NCBI GenBank assembly: GCA_029204225.1
Contig: MU831850.1
Location: 36,608-100,607, forward strand
DNA: 64,000 nucleotides
Source: Diphasiastrum complanatum
Lineage: Eukaryota > Streptophyta > Lycopodiopsida > Lycopodiales > Lycopodiaceae
Direction: 5' to 3'
The notes beneath the pieces are model-generated. The model had not been told where the DNA came from. It saw only the letters and a list, made by a program, of their open reading frames with translations, and made no database searches. How positions within the stretch are numbered: position 1 is the first letter of the stretch; every line of letters starts with the position of its first letter. Shown piece by piece: positions 25,992 to 40,900 of the stretch. The position numbers and the translations under genes are program-made.

Positions 25992-28900
25992 CATATGGAC
26001 TTGCATCGTGGGTCAAGATATTGGTTTGGATAGAGATCTTTTTACTGCAGCATGTTACTTTCCACCAGAGTCCTCGTCTTTTCTGAGGGTATTGGATCTC
26101 CATATCAGGATCTCTCACCAGATATTATCAGATTCTCAGAGTGGGGGCATATTCTCCTCATAGGGGATTTTAATGCCCGGACATCTTCGAGACAGACAGA
26201 GTTCTTCAACACCACTGATCAGCTGCGTGTTCGTGCCCTTGACAGTGATATGCTTCGGGTTACAAGGACCTCTGTGGACAGTTTGGGACCTACTACTTCA
26301 TATGGTGAGCACTTACTGCAGTTTGGAGAGGCACATAAGCTAGCCATTTACAATGGCTTACCCTGCTTGCCACATTCAGACAGTTATACATGCCACCCTC
26401 ACAGTGGAGGACATAGTGTCGTTGACTATCTCATGGGGTCACCATCCTTTGTACCCATAATCTTTGACTTCCATATTTCCCCCACCACCCTTTCTGATCA
26501 CTCATTTCTCTCCTTCGATATCGGCCACCTTCCACCCACTCATTCATCTACACTATCCATGCTTACCCGAGCACCCACGTACACATTTGATCCCACTTAC
26601 ATGCCACTATACCGGTAATCCTTGGCTTCACTTTTTGTTACGAGCTCGTAACCAGTGCCGAACCCTAGAGAACACAGATAGGTCAGATACCACAGTCAGG
26701 GTCGTGTCCAGTGTACATGACCAACAGGGCAAGACAGTGTGAGTAGTGTGCCCCAGCACGGTCCATAGCCATGGCGGGCCTAACACAGCCTAGGGACCCT
26801 GTCAGCAGGATAGGGCTCCCAGTTGGGTCCCGACGTGCAGTCGGCCACGTCAGTGCCACGTGGCCGACACTTGGCAGTAGCATGCTACCAGTCCTCACAC
26901 TGGGCTAGGAGGGGCTTACTCTATATCAGGGAGTAGGCAAGGTTGGGTGGATCAGTTAGTGTTTGCCCTATTGTGGTGTTAGGACCTATTACACTGGTAT
27001 CAGAGCCATCTCCATCCTAGGGAGTTTAGGAGCAGCAGTAGAGAAAGCTATCAGAAGATAGGAAAGATCTTGGAGATTCTCAGGAAAGAATTGAGGAGGA
27101 AAATCGCTGTGGGAACAGCTTTAAAATCCTTGAAATTTGCTGGAAATTTACAGTTGTTAGAGGCAATTTCCTTGTACATTTCTAGCGCTGACAGATCAGC
27201 TTGCATCCCTGATTTTCGAATGTTTTTATCAGATTTCTGAGCGGATTATGGGGACAGATCTGAGGACAGGTCCAGCGCTGCCAAATCAGGGTTGAGCTTC
27301 GATTTCGGAGTGAAGTTTCCGGATTTTGAAGTATTTTCAGGGCAGAAATTTTGAGGCAGATTCAGCGCTAAACAGGCAGGAGTTAAACTGTAGTTTGCTC
27401 CCCGATTTTTAGAAGTTTTTGCTCCAACTTTGGTGATCAGACAGAGGACAGATCAGCGACCAGTCTCCTATGTAAAATCTTGGATATTCAATTTGATTGG
27501 TAGTGTCAAATTCGAAAATTCTGGAGCAGAAACAGCTTTAATCAGACAGCGAGGGAAGGGGTCAAGACAATCGGAAGTTTGTTTCTTTTTCTTGGTACCC
27601 TGATCTCTGATTTTTCCGGACAGCAGATCTAAAAGCAGTGGAGGAAGAGCTGAAAGGGCTTTTCTTGATCCTCTCTGTGGAAGTACAGTCCTCAGAAACA
27701 GCTAAGTCATCTTTCCTTTCTCTTGTACAGTTGTAAATTAGTCTTTTAGACTTTTTTTCCTTCAGAAGTTAAGGTAGTTCTCTTTCAGTTCTGAAGATGA
27801 CCACTCCTCAGGGACCTGATCAACCCCCGGAGAGAGGCTTCGACGAACTTGAAACAGAAGCCTTGGCTTACAGAAAAGGGAAGGAACCTATGGAAGTAGA
27901 AGAACAGGAACAGTTCGCCGAAGAACTCGACGAACTGGTTACCAAGGAGCAATTCCTCCAATTGGTAACAGAAGTGGATGAACTGAAGTTGGCATTAGCC
28001 AATTTCAAGTCCAGTGTGGATGACTCGTTCGCTGAACTCAAAAACTTGATTTTGAGTTCCGCGAAAGGAAGCCTTCCCTCCACTTCTCAGTTATCTCCTT
28101 CTCCACTTCCATCAGTTTCGGGTGAGACTTTACGATCTCACCCCAGTGTTTTTAAAGATTAAAACCTCCTACTTTTAATGGGGAAGAGAAGGATAGAAAT
28201 GCAGATATTCTACAAACCTTCCTCAGCAAATGGAAGAACATTCATGCTCTTAAACAGACCCCTGGCCATTTGCAAGCTATTGAGGCCAGTCTTTCCTTAG
28301 GGCCTATGGCCTATAAGTGGTGGTAAAATCTCCAGGAGACTGGACAGACTCCCCGGTCATGGAAAGCTTTTGAAGAAGCTTTCCTAAGAGAATTTCTACC
28401 AGAGAATGAACTTGATAGAGCCTGGGAAGCCTGGGAAAGAACAGTAATGGACAAGTCCCTCATCCAATATATCTCGCAGTATTGAGAAGCAATTTTAAAG
28501 ATTAAAAATATGGATGACTATCAGAAAATCAGGGGATTTGTCCGTGGCCTCAAAGATGAATATAAAGTAGAGGTCCAGAGAAACTCGCCTACTACCCTTG
28601 AGCAAGCTCTCAGATATGCTCAAATCTATGATGATTCAGTGGGTAGGAAGAGGGCGAGACAACAGCCACTTTCTGAGCAGGCTTCTCAGAAAGACTTTCA
28701 ATTTTAAAAGAAATTTTTAAAAAGAAAGAATGAAGATAAATTTAAAGGTGAAGCTCCTCAGAAACGCCCTTCACTTAGCCCTTAAAACCAGATGATTTTG
28801 AGAAAGCCAAACAAGAATGTTTGTGCTTTGTGTGTATGGGCAAGGGACACACAGTCAGACAGTGTCCCAAGGGGCCTTTCACTAAAAAAGATAAGAAAGA

Positions 28901-31900
28901 TAAAAAACAAGTTCATCTTGTTCAGACTGTATGTTTCCCCAGTGACTCGGCAGCTTCCGAGATCAAAGTGTATCATGAAGATCATGAACACTGTTGCCAG
29001 CTAACCTCTGCAATGCTAGCGAGACCCTTCAGCTTTGGGCCGCATGACCTAGTACGTATGCATGGGAAAGTTGGTAACCAGTCAGTAAGAGTCATGGTTG
29101 ATGATGGGGCAACCCATAATTTCATCAACTACACCCTGGTTAAAAAGCTTAAACTACCAGAAGTACCTAGTCAGCATGGTACATAGTTTCATTAGCTAAG
29201 GGTGAAGATAAAAAAATATGGGAAACTATGGTAAGTAAGTTAAATCTTGGTATTCAGGGGTACCAAGATGAAATAAACTTTCAGATAATGCACCTGGATC
29301 GAACAGACATTGTTCTCGGGAGAGATTGGCTCTACAGTTTAGGACCTTCCCTCCACAGAAACTATCAGGAGAACACCCTCAGCTTTCAGCATAAAGGCCG
29401 AGAGATCCAGTTGCATGGGGAGCATGATGTTCCCAACAGCCCTATGGTCTGCAGTTCAGAGCTCTGTCAGCTAATCGGAGACGAAGACCATCAAGTATTC
29501 TTATGTGACTTTCAGTTTATTCCTGAAGTTTCTATTTCCAGTTCTATTCAGCAGAAAATCAGTAAATTAGAAACTTTATTGTCTAAATTTAAAGACGTTT
29601 TTCCTGAAGATTTACCACATGGTTTACCACCTAGCAGAGAGGTAGATCATGTAATAAACCTAGTACCAGGTACAGCACCTGTTTCTAAACCTCCGTATCG
29701 GGTCAGCCGAACAGAGGATGAAGAAATAACTAGGCAGTTAACAGACTATCTTGGGAAAGGCCAAATTCAGACCTGTAGTTCACCATGGGCCTCACCAGTC
29801 CTATTGGTGAAAAAGAAAGAGGGGTCTATGCGTCTTTGCGTAGATTACAGAGCCCTCAATAAAGTCACAATCAAGAATAAATACCCTATGCCTCGGGCAG
29901 ACGAGTTGTTTGATCAACTCGACGGGGCTAAGTTTTTCAGTAAAATAGACCTCAGATCGGGATATCATCAAGTCCGTATAAAATCGGAAGATGTCTCGAA
30001 AACAGCTTTTAGGACTCGTCGCGGTCATTATGAGTTTAAGGTGATGCCATTTGGGCTCACAAATGCTCCAGCTACCTTTATGACCTTGATGAACAGTGTC
30101 CTCAGACCATACTTGGGTAAGTTTGTAGTCATATTTCTAGATGACATCCTCGTTTATAGCAAAACGAGGAAGGAGCATCTAAAACACCTCAGAAAGGTGT
30201 TTCGACTGCTCAGAAAGCATAAGCTCTATGCTAAACAATCCAAGTGTGAATTCTTCGTTGAAGAAGTAGCATATTTGGGTCACATTATCTCTTCAGATGG
30301 GATTAAGATGGACCCAAATAAGGTTAAAGCCATACTCAGTTGGCTGAGACCTCAGAATATTTTGGAACTTCAAATCTTTCTTGGTCTGGCGGGATATTAC
30401 AGACGATTTGTCAAGGAATATGCTCAGATAGCAGTCCCTATGACAAATCTCCTTAAGGGGAAGGGAAAGGAGTTATTTGGGAGTCCGCACAGCAGGAGAG
30501 CTTTGATGCTCTCAAAACAGCCTTAGCTACAGCACCAGTTTTAAAAGTCGTCGACCCCAATCAGCCATTTGTGGTCGAAACAGATGCTAGCGACTTTGCA
30601 GTGGGTGCTGTGCTAACTCAAGGCGGACGACTAGTTGCGTTCGAGAGTAAAAAACTCGAGCCAGCTCAGACTAGGTACAGTGCCTATGAAAAGGAACTCT
30701 TTTCTATATTACATGCCCTTAAGACTTGGAGGCATTATTTGTATGGTGCCAACTTTGAGGTCCTGACAGACCATGAGAGTCTCAGATACCTTTGCAATCA
30801 ACCTGAGCTTAGAGGTCGGAAAGCTCGTTGGGCAGAGTTGATGCAAGAGTTTGACATGTCTATCAGATATAGGCGTGGAAAATTCAATACAGTAGCAGAT
30901 GCCCTTAGCAGAATGCCTATGATAAACGAGCTGAGTTTTACTCAGATTCGTAATGAGTTACTCGAGTCCTTGAGAGAGAAATGCCAGCATGATGCATTCT
31001 TCTCTACTATCTGGAACTCAGTCCAGAACAGACAGTTACAGACTCCAGAACCAGTTCCCGGGGCTGGTGCCAGTTCATCCAAGAATACGGCAGCTTCCGT
31101 TGAGGATGATGATGAGTCCGAGTATACGTCGTCAGATGACGTTGAGGATTCTGAGCCTGTATTACCCAAGCAAACCCTAGTGGTTGAGGGTCAGTTGACT
31201 CAAGGATTCAAATGGAAACAGTATTCCATTCAGGATGAGTACTTGCTCTATAGAGATAGAGTATGTGTCCCCAATTCAGAGGATTATAGGCAGCAGGTCC
31301 TATATGAATGTCATGACAATCCTAGCGCGGGACACCCAGGCATACAGAGACCTATGAGCTTCTTCGTAGGCAATTTTTCTGGCCCAGTATGAAAAAGGAC
31401 GTCCACCAGTATGTAACCAGTTGCCAAAAATGTCAAGTAAATAAAGCAGAGCGTTTAAAGGCAGGAGGGTTGTTTCATCCCTTAGAAATACCAGCTGGTA
31501 AATGGGAGAGTATCTCCATGGATTTTATAGTAGGCCTGCCTAAAACCCAAAAGGGTAATGACGCTATATGGGTCACAGTTGACCGTCTGACCAAAATGGC
31601 TCATTTCATTCCGACCAAAACAACCGTTAGAGCTCCAGAGTTAGCGAGGTTGTTTGTAGACGGGCTATTTAAATTGTACGGTCTACCTTCCGGCATAGTC
31701 AGCGACCGGGACAGTAAGTTTACTGGAAATTTTTGGAGGGCAGTATTCCATCATCTCCATACTAAACTTAATATGAGTACCACCGACCATCCACAGACGG
31801 ACGATCAAACAGAAAGGGTAAATCAAGTGCTGGAGGATATGCGTTGTGCATACGTCAGCAAGAAGCAGACTAATTGGGAGGAGTATCTCTCGATATTAGA

Positions 31901-34900
31901 GTTTGCTTACAACAGTACCAAACATTCAGCTACAGGATACAGCCCATTTATGCTGATGTACGGTTTTCAGCCACGCTCACCCACAGCTGTAGGGTTTAAC
32001 AAGAAAAAGTTGAAGCAGCCAGAAACTTTTTAGAGGACCTAAACCAGATGATAGAACATGCTAAGCGTAGCATTAGACAGTCCCAGGATCGAGCCAGGCA
32101 TTATGCAGATCCACACAGACGGGATGTGCAGTTCTCCACTGGTGAGAAAGTCTACTTGAGAGTCCCAGTTGACTCTAAAACCCTCAAATCAGGAGTGTGT
32201 GCTAAGTTGTCTCCAAGGTATTGTGGTCCCTTTACCATCAGTAGGAGACTAGGCGAGGTCACCGATGAACTAGAACTCCCACACAGCAGTAAGGTTTTTC
32301 CAGTCTTTCATGTAAGTCAGTTACGAAAAGCCTTAACCAGATCAGACAATCTGGTAGGGGACAGTGTTCTAGTTCTCCCATTGGATCCTCAACAACCTCC
32401 ACATGAACCAGAGGAGATTCTTGATAGTAGAGAGACGCAGACTCGTCATACTCTATACCGAGAATATCTGGTTAAGTGGAATGATCAGCCTGTTGAGAAT
32501 GCCACTTGGGAAAGAGGCAACGTCCTTCGCAAGATTTTTCCAGACTTTGTCTTAGAGGACCAAGACGGTTCTTAAGGGGGAGGGAGTGTTACGAGCTCGT
32601 AACCAGTGCCGAACCCTAGAGAACACAGATAGGTCAGATACCACAGTCAGGGTCGTGTCCAGTGTACATGACCAACAGGGCAAGACAGTGTGAGTAGTGT
32701 GCCCCAGCACGGTCCATAGCCATGGCGGGCCTAACACAGCCTAGGGACCCTGTCAGCAGGATAGGGCTCCCAGTTGGGTCCCGACGTGCAGTCGGCCACG
32801 TCAGTGCCACGTGGCCGACACTTGGCAGTAGCATGCTACCAGTCCTCACACTGGGCTAGGAGGGGCTTACTCTATATCAGGGAGTAGGCAAGGTTGGGTG
32901 GATCAGTTAGTGTTTGCCCTACTGTGGTGTTAGGACCTATTACACTTTTACACTCCTTTCCTCATGACAGTCCAGTCGACACCCAGGCTGCTTTTTTCAC
33001 CACCTCTTTCCACACGGTTGCATCACAAACCCTCCCCACAAAACCCCATCTCAAAAAGACTTGACGCACACCTCGACCATTGCACCCTCCATGGTACGAT
33101 ACCAAGTGCTGTTCTCTTCATCAGTTAGTAACCTATTCATTTATCCATGCCCCACATTTGCTTTGATCTTTTCGATGCTCCTACCATCGTGTTCTCCGCC
33201 ATAAGAAGCGTTCCTATGATGATTCTGAAGGGAAACGTCTCATTGACCTTCTTTTCAGTTCTTCTTCGGGTGCTTTTTGGCGTGAGTTCATTCCTCGCTC
33301 TCCACCATCTTTCTTGGAGGACCTCCGCATTTGGACTAATTATGCTACTGGCTTGTATATTGTCCCTACCGACTCACCTATCTCTATATCTCCACGACCA
33401 TCTAAGTTCTCCTTCTTTACATCTGACATGGTACTTGCAGCCATTACTTTAGCTTTTGAATCTGCATGCAACCAGGCGTGAAGATCTTTTAAATCTTCTT
33501 CATAAGCTGCTGTATTTATTACATCAGGTACATGCGGTTAGGATCGTTGTCCATGCCTGAAAAGTAGAAGTAGAAGCCATAGCTCTGATACCACCGTTAT
33601 AGAATTGAAAAAATAGAGATAGAAAGGATCGTTAAGTCGAGGTTTACCAACCTAGGTGTTATGTCCATGTCCAGTACAAGGGAATCGGAATTATTCCTGA
33701 CGTGGATAGCCGGTCACTCCAGTTGTATGTGGTTATTAGTTATGCTACGTCATTCCGGACGTGGTCGTATTAAATAATTAATAATCATATGAGGGCCCAG
33801 ACCTATAATTGGATATAGGAGCACATGCACGGTGAAGACTGCTTAAATGCAAGAATAGGAGATCAATAGCTCAATTTAGGTTGCATGGGGATCCTAAAGG
33901 GAATATTCTCTCTCTCTTGAGAAGAATAAGTCTAGTGGAAACTCGCCCATCCTCCTATTGTGAATTGTGATTCTTGAGCCAGTGTTTCCTCTCCTGTCTT
34001 GTGTTCTTCACTGTGGCTTGGGGGTGGATTGGTTAGGGTATTGACTAGCCTCTCCATATTGGTTGGGTGGTTCATGCTCCACAGGTGTCCTTTTGGTGTG
34101 CATGTGATTGGAATCTTGTAGATCTTCACTTGGTGGTTCTTATAGTGGTATCAGAGCTTGGATCACATCTACTAGGAGGTGGATCTTGAGTATGGAGAGG
34201 CTAGTCAATACCCTAACCAATCCACCCCCAAGCCACAATGAAGAACACAAGAGAGGACAGGAAACACTGGCTCAAGAATCACAATTCACAATAGGAGGAT
34301 GGGCGAGTTTCCACTAGACTTATTCTTCTCAAGAGAGAGAGAATATTTCCTTTAGGATTCCCATGCAACCTAAATTGAGCTATTGATCTCCTATTCTTGC
34401 ATTAAAGCAGTCTTCACCATGCATGTGCTCCTATGTCCAATTATAGGTCTGGGCCCTCATATGATTATTAATTATTTAATACGACCACGTCCGAAATGAC
34501 GTAGCATAACTAATAACCACATACAACTGGAGTGACCGGCTATCCACGTCAGCAATAATTCTGATTCCCTTGTACAAGACATGGACATAACATTCTTCCT
34601 CCCTTAAACCATTTCTATCTCTAGAAATGAAAACTAGGGAAATTCTTCTTTATGCTTTTGACCCTTTCCCATGAATCATCATCCTCAGTCCGTCCCTTCC
34701 ACATGATCAAGCACTAGATAGAACGATTTCTCAATTGTTTATCTCTGGTTCTGAGTACCTTTTCAGGTTCCAAAGGAACACTAAGCGATGACCCCTCCAA
34801 ATGGGTAAGATCTTCCTCTGAACCAACTACTTCACCTTCATTTAAACTTAATTTCAATCGGCTTACATGAAACACTGGGTGAGTTGTAGTCTTGTTCTGA

Positions 34901-37900
34901 AGATCTAGTTCGTAAGCTAAAGAACCAATTTTCTTTATAATCCGAAACGGTCCACAATATCTCGTAGACAATTTATAATGCTTCCCTGTACTCATAGTCT
35001 TAGAATCCACTCTAAGATATACCCAGTCATCAACTTTAAAATCTCTGGGAGACCTCTTAAGATCGGCATAGTGCTTAGCTCTATCCTGAGCTAAGCAACT
35101 TGGTTAGAGCTAAGCACTATGCCGATCTTAGATCCGCAACTTGGTTAGAGCTACCCTTGATATATCGGATCTCATGATCAAATTCCTGCATAAGCTCAGC
35201 CCAGCGAGCTTTATGACCCCTTAGATCGTTCTGATTACAGAAGTACTTCAGAGGTTGGTGATCCGTATACACTATAAACTGACTACCATAAAGGTAATGC
35301 CTCCAGGTTTTAGATGCATGTATCGCAACAAATAACTCTTTCTCCTGAGTTGTATAACGCAACTGAGGCCCCGTGAGTTTCTTGCTTTCAAACGCTATCG
35401 ACCTATCCTCCTGTAGAAGAACTGCCCCTATCGCCGAATCACTTGCGTCAGTTCGTACGACGTAAGGTATATCAGGAGAGTTTCTCAAAGCATTGGTTCA
35501 ATTCATCATTCCACTCAATAGGCTCGCTAGGTTGACCTCTCTTTTTCTTTTTATTAACTCTGCCTTTAGTCAAATTATTTAAGGGTGCTGCCACTTTAGC
35601 ATAATCCTCAATTGACTTACGAAAGAAAACTGTAAAAACGAGAAAAGATTTAACTTCTCTAACCGTCTTCGGTATCGGCCAATCAAGCACTGTCTTGACC
35701 TTACTCTCGTCAATCTCCAACCCACTGCGGGGGATCTTATGACCGAGGTACAACAACTCATGCTTAAAGAACTCACATTTAGATTCCTTAGTGTAGAGTT
35801 TCTCTCGTCTGAGAATATCTAAGACGGTCTTAAGATGACTCGAATGCTCCTTAAGTGTTCTACTGTAGATGAGAATATCATCTAAGAATACAACCACAAA
35901 CTTCCCTAGATATGGACGGAAAAGATCGTTCATCATCTGTTGGAACGTAGCTGGTGCATTCGTTAACTCAAAAGGAAGCACGAGAAAACAATTGTAGGTT
36001 TTGAAAAAACCTACAATTGTTATCAGCCAGTTATGAAGGTTTTGAACGTTTCACTTATTGGTTGATGATTGAATCTCGACTAATTTAAGCAAATTTTGCA
36101 TGTCAGGAAATCAATATGGCAGACGATAATGCAAATGCAGCTCTCGATGGTCAGGTGCCAATGCGTACCTATCTGCAAATTTGTCAGTCATTAAGCCAAG
36201 TGCTTAATGAGATAAACAATAGGAACACTTTACGTGATCAACAAATGGAAGTACTGTTAAATCAAGTGAGAGCTTTGTCTGCTCCGAATTTGGGCTTTCA
36301 GCCTGAACCATTTTCGGGGGAGAAAAAAGAGAAGAAGCCTGAAATTGTGGATGACTGGTTTACCAAGTGGACCGGTTATTTTAATTTACACGGAATTCCT
36401 GAGGAGAAAAAGATAGAGAGTGTTATTCTGTTCTTCCGTGGTAAAGCTTTGTCGTGGTGGCGTGATTTACAACCTAAACCTACCACCTGGGACGAGTTTA
36501 TGGAGGTGTTCAAAAAGTCGTTTGTGTTTGTGGACGACTCAGATTTTTACCAAAGATTTGTGAATTGCAAAATGGGTACTCGGAGTTTCGACTCGTACCT
36601 ACAAGATTTTATGAATTTGTGGAATAAAGTCCCCTCATTCGATGCAATACTGGCACTGTGGCAGTTTATCCTAGGTCTGACTGTAGATTATCAGAATGAG
36701 TGTAAGCGTAACGTGCTTCAAACCTTTGATGATGTAGTTCATGTCGTGAAAGCGTACGACTCCACGGTGGTGGCATTTAGGAAGGAGTTACAGGCTAATC
36801 CATCTGGATCATCCGGACCCAGCCAGAAAAAAGGGAAGAAAAGAGTTCGTGGAAATAAGAATAAAAATATTTCGACGAACTGGATCAAGCTGCATCGGAA
36901 TTTAGACAAAAGAAAAAGCTGTCCCGGAAAAAGGTTAGAAGGACCAATGTTTGTTTCCATTGTGGTCAGCCTGGACACGTTATGAAATTCTGCCCAGAAC
37001 GAAAGAAAGGCGCAGCTCAAGTGATTGAGGTGCCAGGTAAAGAGAATCTTAAGCTGGAATAAAATTAATTGTGAGTGTGATTGTTCTTTCAGTACTACTT
37101 CATTCTTGCCAAATGATTTATTTCGTTTGAAAGGCACTGTTAATGGACATGAAGTTAGTATTTTAGTGGACAGTGGATCTACTCATAATTTCATTAACTT
37201 TGGTCTTGTGCAGAGACTCGGACTCAAAACTGAAGCCAGTAACCATAGATATCGAGTATATCTAGCGTCAGGAGCGGAGTTGGAGACATGGGATGTGAAA
37301 GTTCCAAGACTCCCTGTTTGGATCCAGGACTATAGAGAGTTAATTGATTTCCATGTTTTAGATTTAGCACGTATGGATATTATTCTAGGTTACGAGTGGT
37401 TATTTAATAAGCATCAAATTAAAAAAAAAAATTGAGAAGCATGTTCTCTCTTTTCAGGAGGGTAAAGAAATAGTTACATTGTTTGGAGACAATTTTGTAC
37501 ATCCATCTGGGATGAGTTCATTTGCTAATGTAATGGAGATTTTTGATTCACAGTATGAAGCTTATTTTTTATTTGCTAAGCCAATTTTGGATTTATCTGA
37601 AATGTATCGTAGTTGTGAATTGTCAAAAATTCTTAACTCGGTAGACTTAGATCAGGAGCAAATTGAGAAGAATAAGTTACTGTCTAAATTCAAAGATGTA
37701 TTTCCAGAAGAATTACTTCATGGATTACCGCCGTCCAGATCGGTAGACCATAAGATTGAGTTAATTCCAGGTAGTCACCCTATCTCTAGACAACCTTATA
37801 GGTTTTCTCAAAAAGAAGAGGTAGAGATTACTAAGCAGATTGAATATTACCTGAAGATGGGTCATATTCAGCCAAGTAAGTCGCCTTGGGGCGCTCCTGT

Positions 37901-40900
37901 TCTTCTGAAAGCGAAGAAAGATGGAGGCTTTAGGATGTGTGTGGACTACAAAGGGTTGAATAAAGTAACTAATTAAAATAAATATCCTTTGCCTCGTATG
38001 GATGATCTAGTAGATCGATTAGGTGGAGCTAAATACTTCACAGAGATAGATCTTAGAACCGGATATCAATAGATTTTCATCCGGGTGACGTGCAGAAGAC
38101 TGGTTTTCGGACGAGATTCAGTCACTATGAATTTCTCGTGCTTCCTTTTGGGTTAACGAATGCACCAGCTACGTTCCAACAGATGATGAACGATCTTTTC
38201 CGTCCATATCTAGGGAAGTTTGTGGTGGTATTCTTAGATGATATTCTCATCTACAGTAGAACACTTAAGGAGCATTCGAGTCATCTTAAGACTGTCTTAG
38301 ATATTCTCAGACGAGAGAAACTCTACGCTAAGGAATCTAAATGTGAGTTCTTTAAGCATGAGTTGTTGTACCTCGGTCATAAGATCACCCGTAGTGGGTT
38401 GGAGATTGACGAGAGTAAGGTCAAGACAGTGCTTGATTGGCCGATATCGAAGACGGTTAGAGAAGTTAATCTTTTCTCGGTTTTACAGTTTTCTTTCGTA
38501 AGTCAATTGAGGATTATGCTAAAGTGGCAGCACCCTTAAATAATTTGACTAAAGGCAGAGTTAATAAAAAGAAAAAGAGAGGTCAACCTAGCGAGCCTAT
38601 TGAGTGGAATGATGAATTGAACCAATGCTTTGAGAAACTCAAGCAAATGGTTGCTTCAGCTCCTGTTTTACAGATCGCGAATCCTGATATACCTTACGTC
38701 GTGCGAACTGACGCAAGTGATTCGGCGATAGGGGCAGTTCTTCTACAGGAGGATAGGCCGATAGCGTTTGAAAGCAAGAAACTCACGGGGCCTCAGTTGC
38801 GTTATACAACTCAGGAGAAAGAGTTATTTGCTGCGATACATGCACTTAAAACCTGGAGGCATTATCTTTATGGTAGTCAGTTTATAGTGTATACGGATCA
38901 CCAACCTCTGAAGTACTTTTGTAATCAGAACGATCTAAGGGGTCGTAAAGCTCGCTGGGCTGAGCTTATGCAGGAATTTGATCATGAGATCCGATATATC
39001 AAGGGCAGCTCTAACCAAGTTGCGGATGCACTTAGTCGGATTGGTGAATTAAATGAACTTTCTTTCACCCAGATTTCGACTGATCTATATCTTTCACTGA
39101 GAGGATGTGTGAATCAGATTCTCATTTTGGTCCCATCTGGAAGACGGTGGAGACAGGAAAAAATGAGAATGGAATAGAGATTTACTCACAGGGGTCTCAG
39201 GTTCCTAGGAAAGATAAGAAGATAGCGGAACAGTTTTCTATACGAGGTGGGTTACTATTTCGGAATGGGAAAATTTGTGTACAAGCGGATGATGAATTAA
39301 AGAACAAGATGTTATGAGTGTCATGATGTTCCCTGTGTAGGTCATCCGGGTATACACAGGACTTTGGACTTGGTCAGAAGAGAGTTTCATTGGCCGAAAC
39401 TCAAGCCATTTGTCGAGTCTTATGTGGTTAAGTGTAGACCTTGCCAGTTAACCAAAGCTGAATGCTTAAAGACTGGAGGGTTGCTACATCCCCTAGATAT
39501 CCCTCAGAAACGATGGGAAAGTATATCTATGGATTTTGTGGTTGGACTTCCAAGGACCCAACGCCAAAATGATTCTATTTGGGTTGTGGTGGACAGGTTG
39601 ACAAAGTTAGCTACTTTTATACCAGTCAAGTCAACTGCTAAGGCTTCGGATTTAGCCCAGATCTTTGTAGAAAGATTATTTAGGCTTTATGGACTGCCAA
39701 GTGATATAGTTAGTGATAGAGATCCTAAGTTTACAGGTCACTTTTGGTCAGCTGTATTCCATAAGCTTGAAACCTCGCTTAGTTTTAGTTCTTCTGATCA
39801 TCCTGAATCAGATGGCCAGACTGAGAGAACTAATCAGACTATGGAGGACATGTTGAGAACTTATGTGTCTCACAGGCAATCTCAGTGGGAAGATTACATT
39901 CCTTTGATTGAGTTTGCTTATAACAGTAGAAAACATTCTGCTACTGGTTATAGTCCGTTTATGCTGATGTACGGTTTTCAACCTAGATCTCCGATAAATG
40001 TGGAGACAAAGTATGTTAAGATCCAGAAAGTTGCAGATTTCTTGCATGATATGCGTGAAATGTTGCAAGTGGCCCGTGATTGTATCCGGAGTGCTCAGGA
40101 TAGAGCTAAGCACTATGCCGATCTTAAGAGGTCTCCCAGAGATTTTAAAGTTGATGACTGGGTATATCTTAGAATACCTAAGGATTCTAAGACTATGAGT
40201 ACAGGGAAGCATTATAAATTGTCTACGAGATATTGTGGACCATTTCGGATTATAAAGAAAATTGGTTCTTTAGCTTATGAACTAGATCTTCAGAACAAGA
40301 CTACAGCTCACCCAGTGTTTCATGTAAGCCGATTGAAATTAAGTTTGCATGAAGGTGAAGTAGTTGGTTCAGAGGAAGCTCTTACCCATTTGGAGGACTC
40401 ATCGCTTAGTGTTCCTTTGGAACCTGAAAAGGTACTCAGAACCAGAGATAAACAATTGAGAAATCGTTCTATCTCTGAGTGCTTGATCAGGTGGAAGGGA
40501 CGGACTGAGGATGATGATTCATGGGAAAGGGTCGGAAGCATAAAGAAGAATTTCCCTAGTTTTCATTTCTACAGATAGAAATGGTTTAAGGGGGGAAGAA
40601 TGTTATGTCCGTGTCCTGTACAAGGGAATCGGAATTATTCCTGACGTGGATAGCCGGTCACTCCAGTTGTATGTGGTTATTAGTTATGCTACGTCATTCC
40701 GGACATGGTCGTATTAAATAATTAATAATTATATGAGGGCCCAGACCTATAACTGGACATAGGAGCACATGCATGGTGAAGACTGCTTCAATGCAAGAAT
40801 AGGAGATCAATAGCTCAATTCAGGTTGCATGGGGATCCTAAAGGGAATATTCTCTCTCTCGTGAGAAGAATAAGTCTAGTGGAAACTCGCCCATCCTCCT

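Larger units (their letters stand above)
26631..32949 (+). mobile_element. Ty3/gypsy chromovirus element A, recent, TSD CTTTT
   Basis: A 6,309-bp element (26636-32944) flanked by CTTTT at 26631-26635 and 32945-32949, inserted into a LINE. Both LTRs are 358 bp and differ at one base by eye, so the insertion is recent. The primer site and purine tract are intact. Domain order is gag, protease, reverse transcriptase, RNase H, integrase, chromodomain, as in chromoviruses. The coding region nevertheless carries at least five frameshifts and several stops. Confidence 0.93.

Noticed and set aside
26683-26898. Minus-strand 71-codon frame in the element A LTR
   Set aside because: It occurs identically in both LTRs because they are copies; no protein match.
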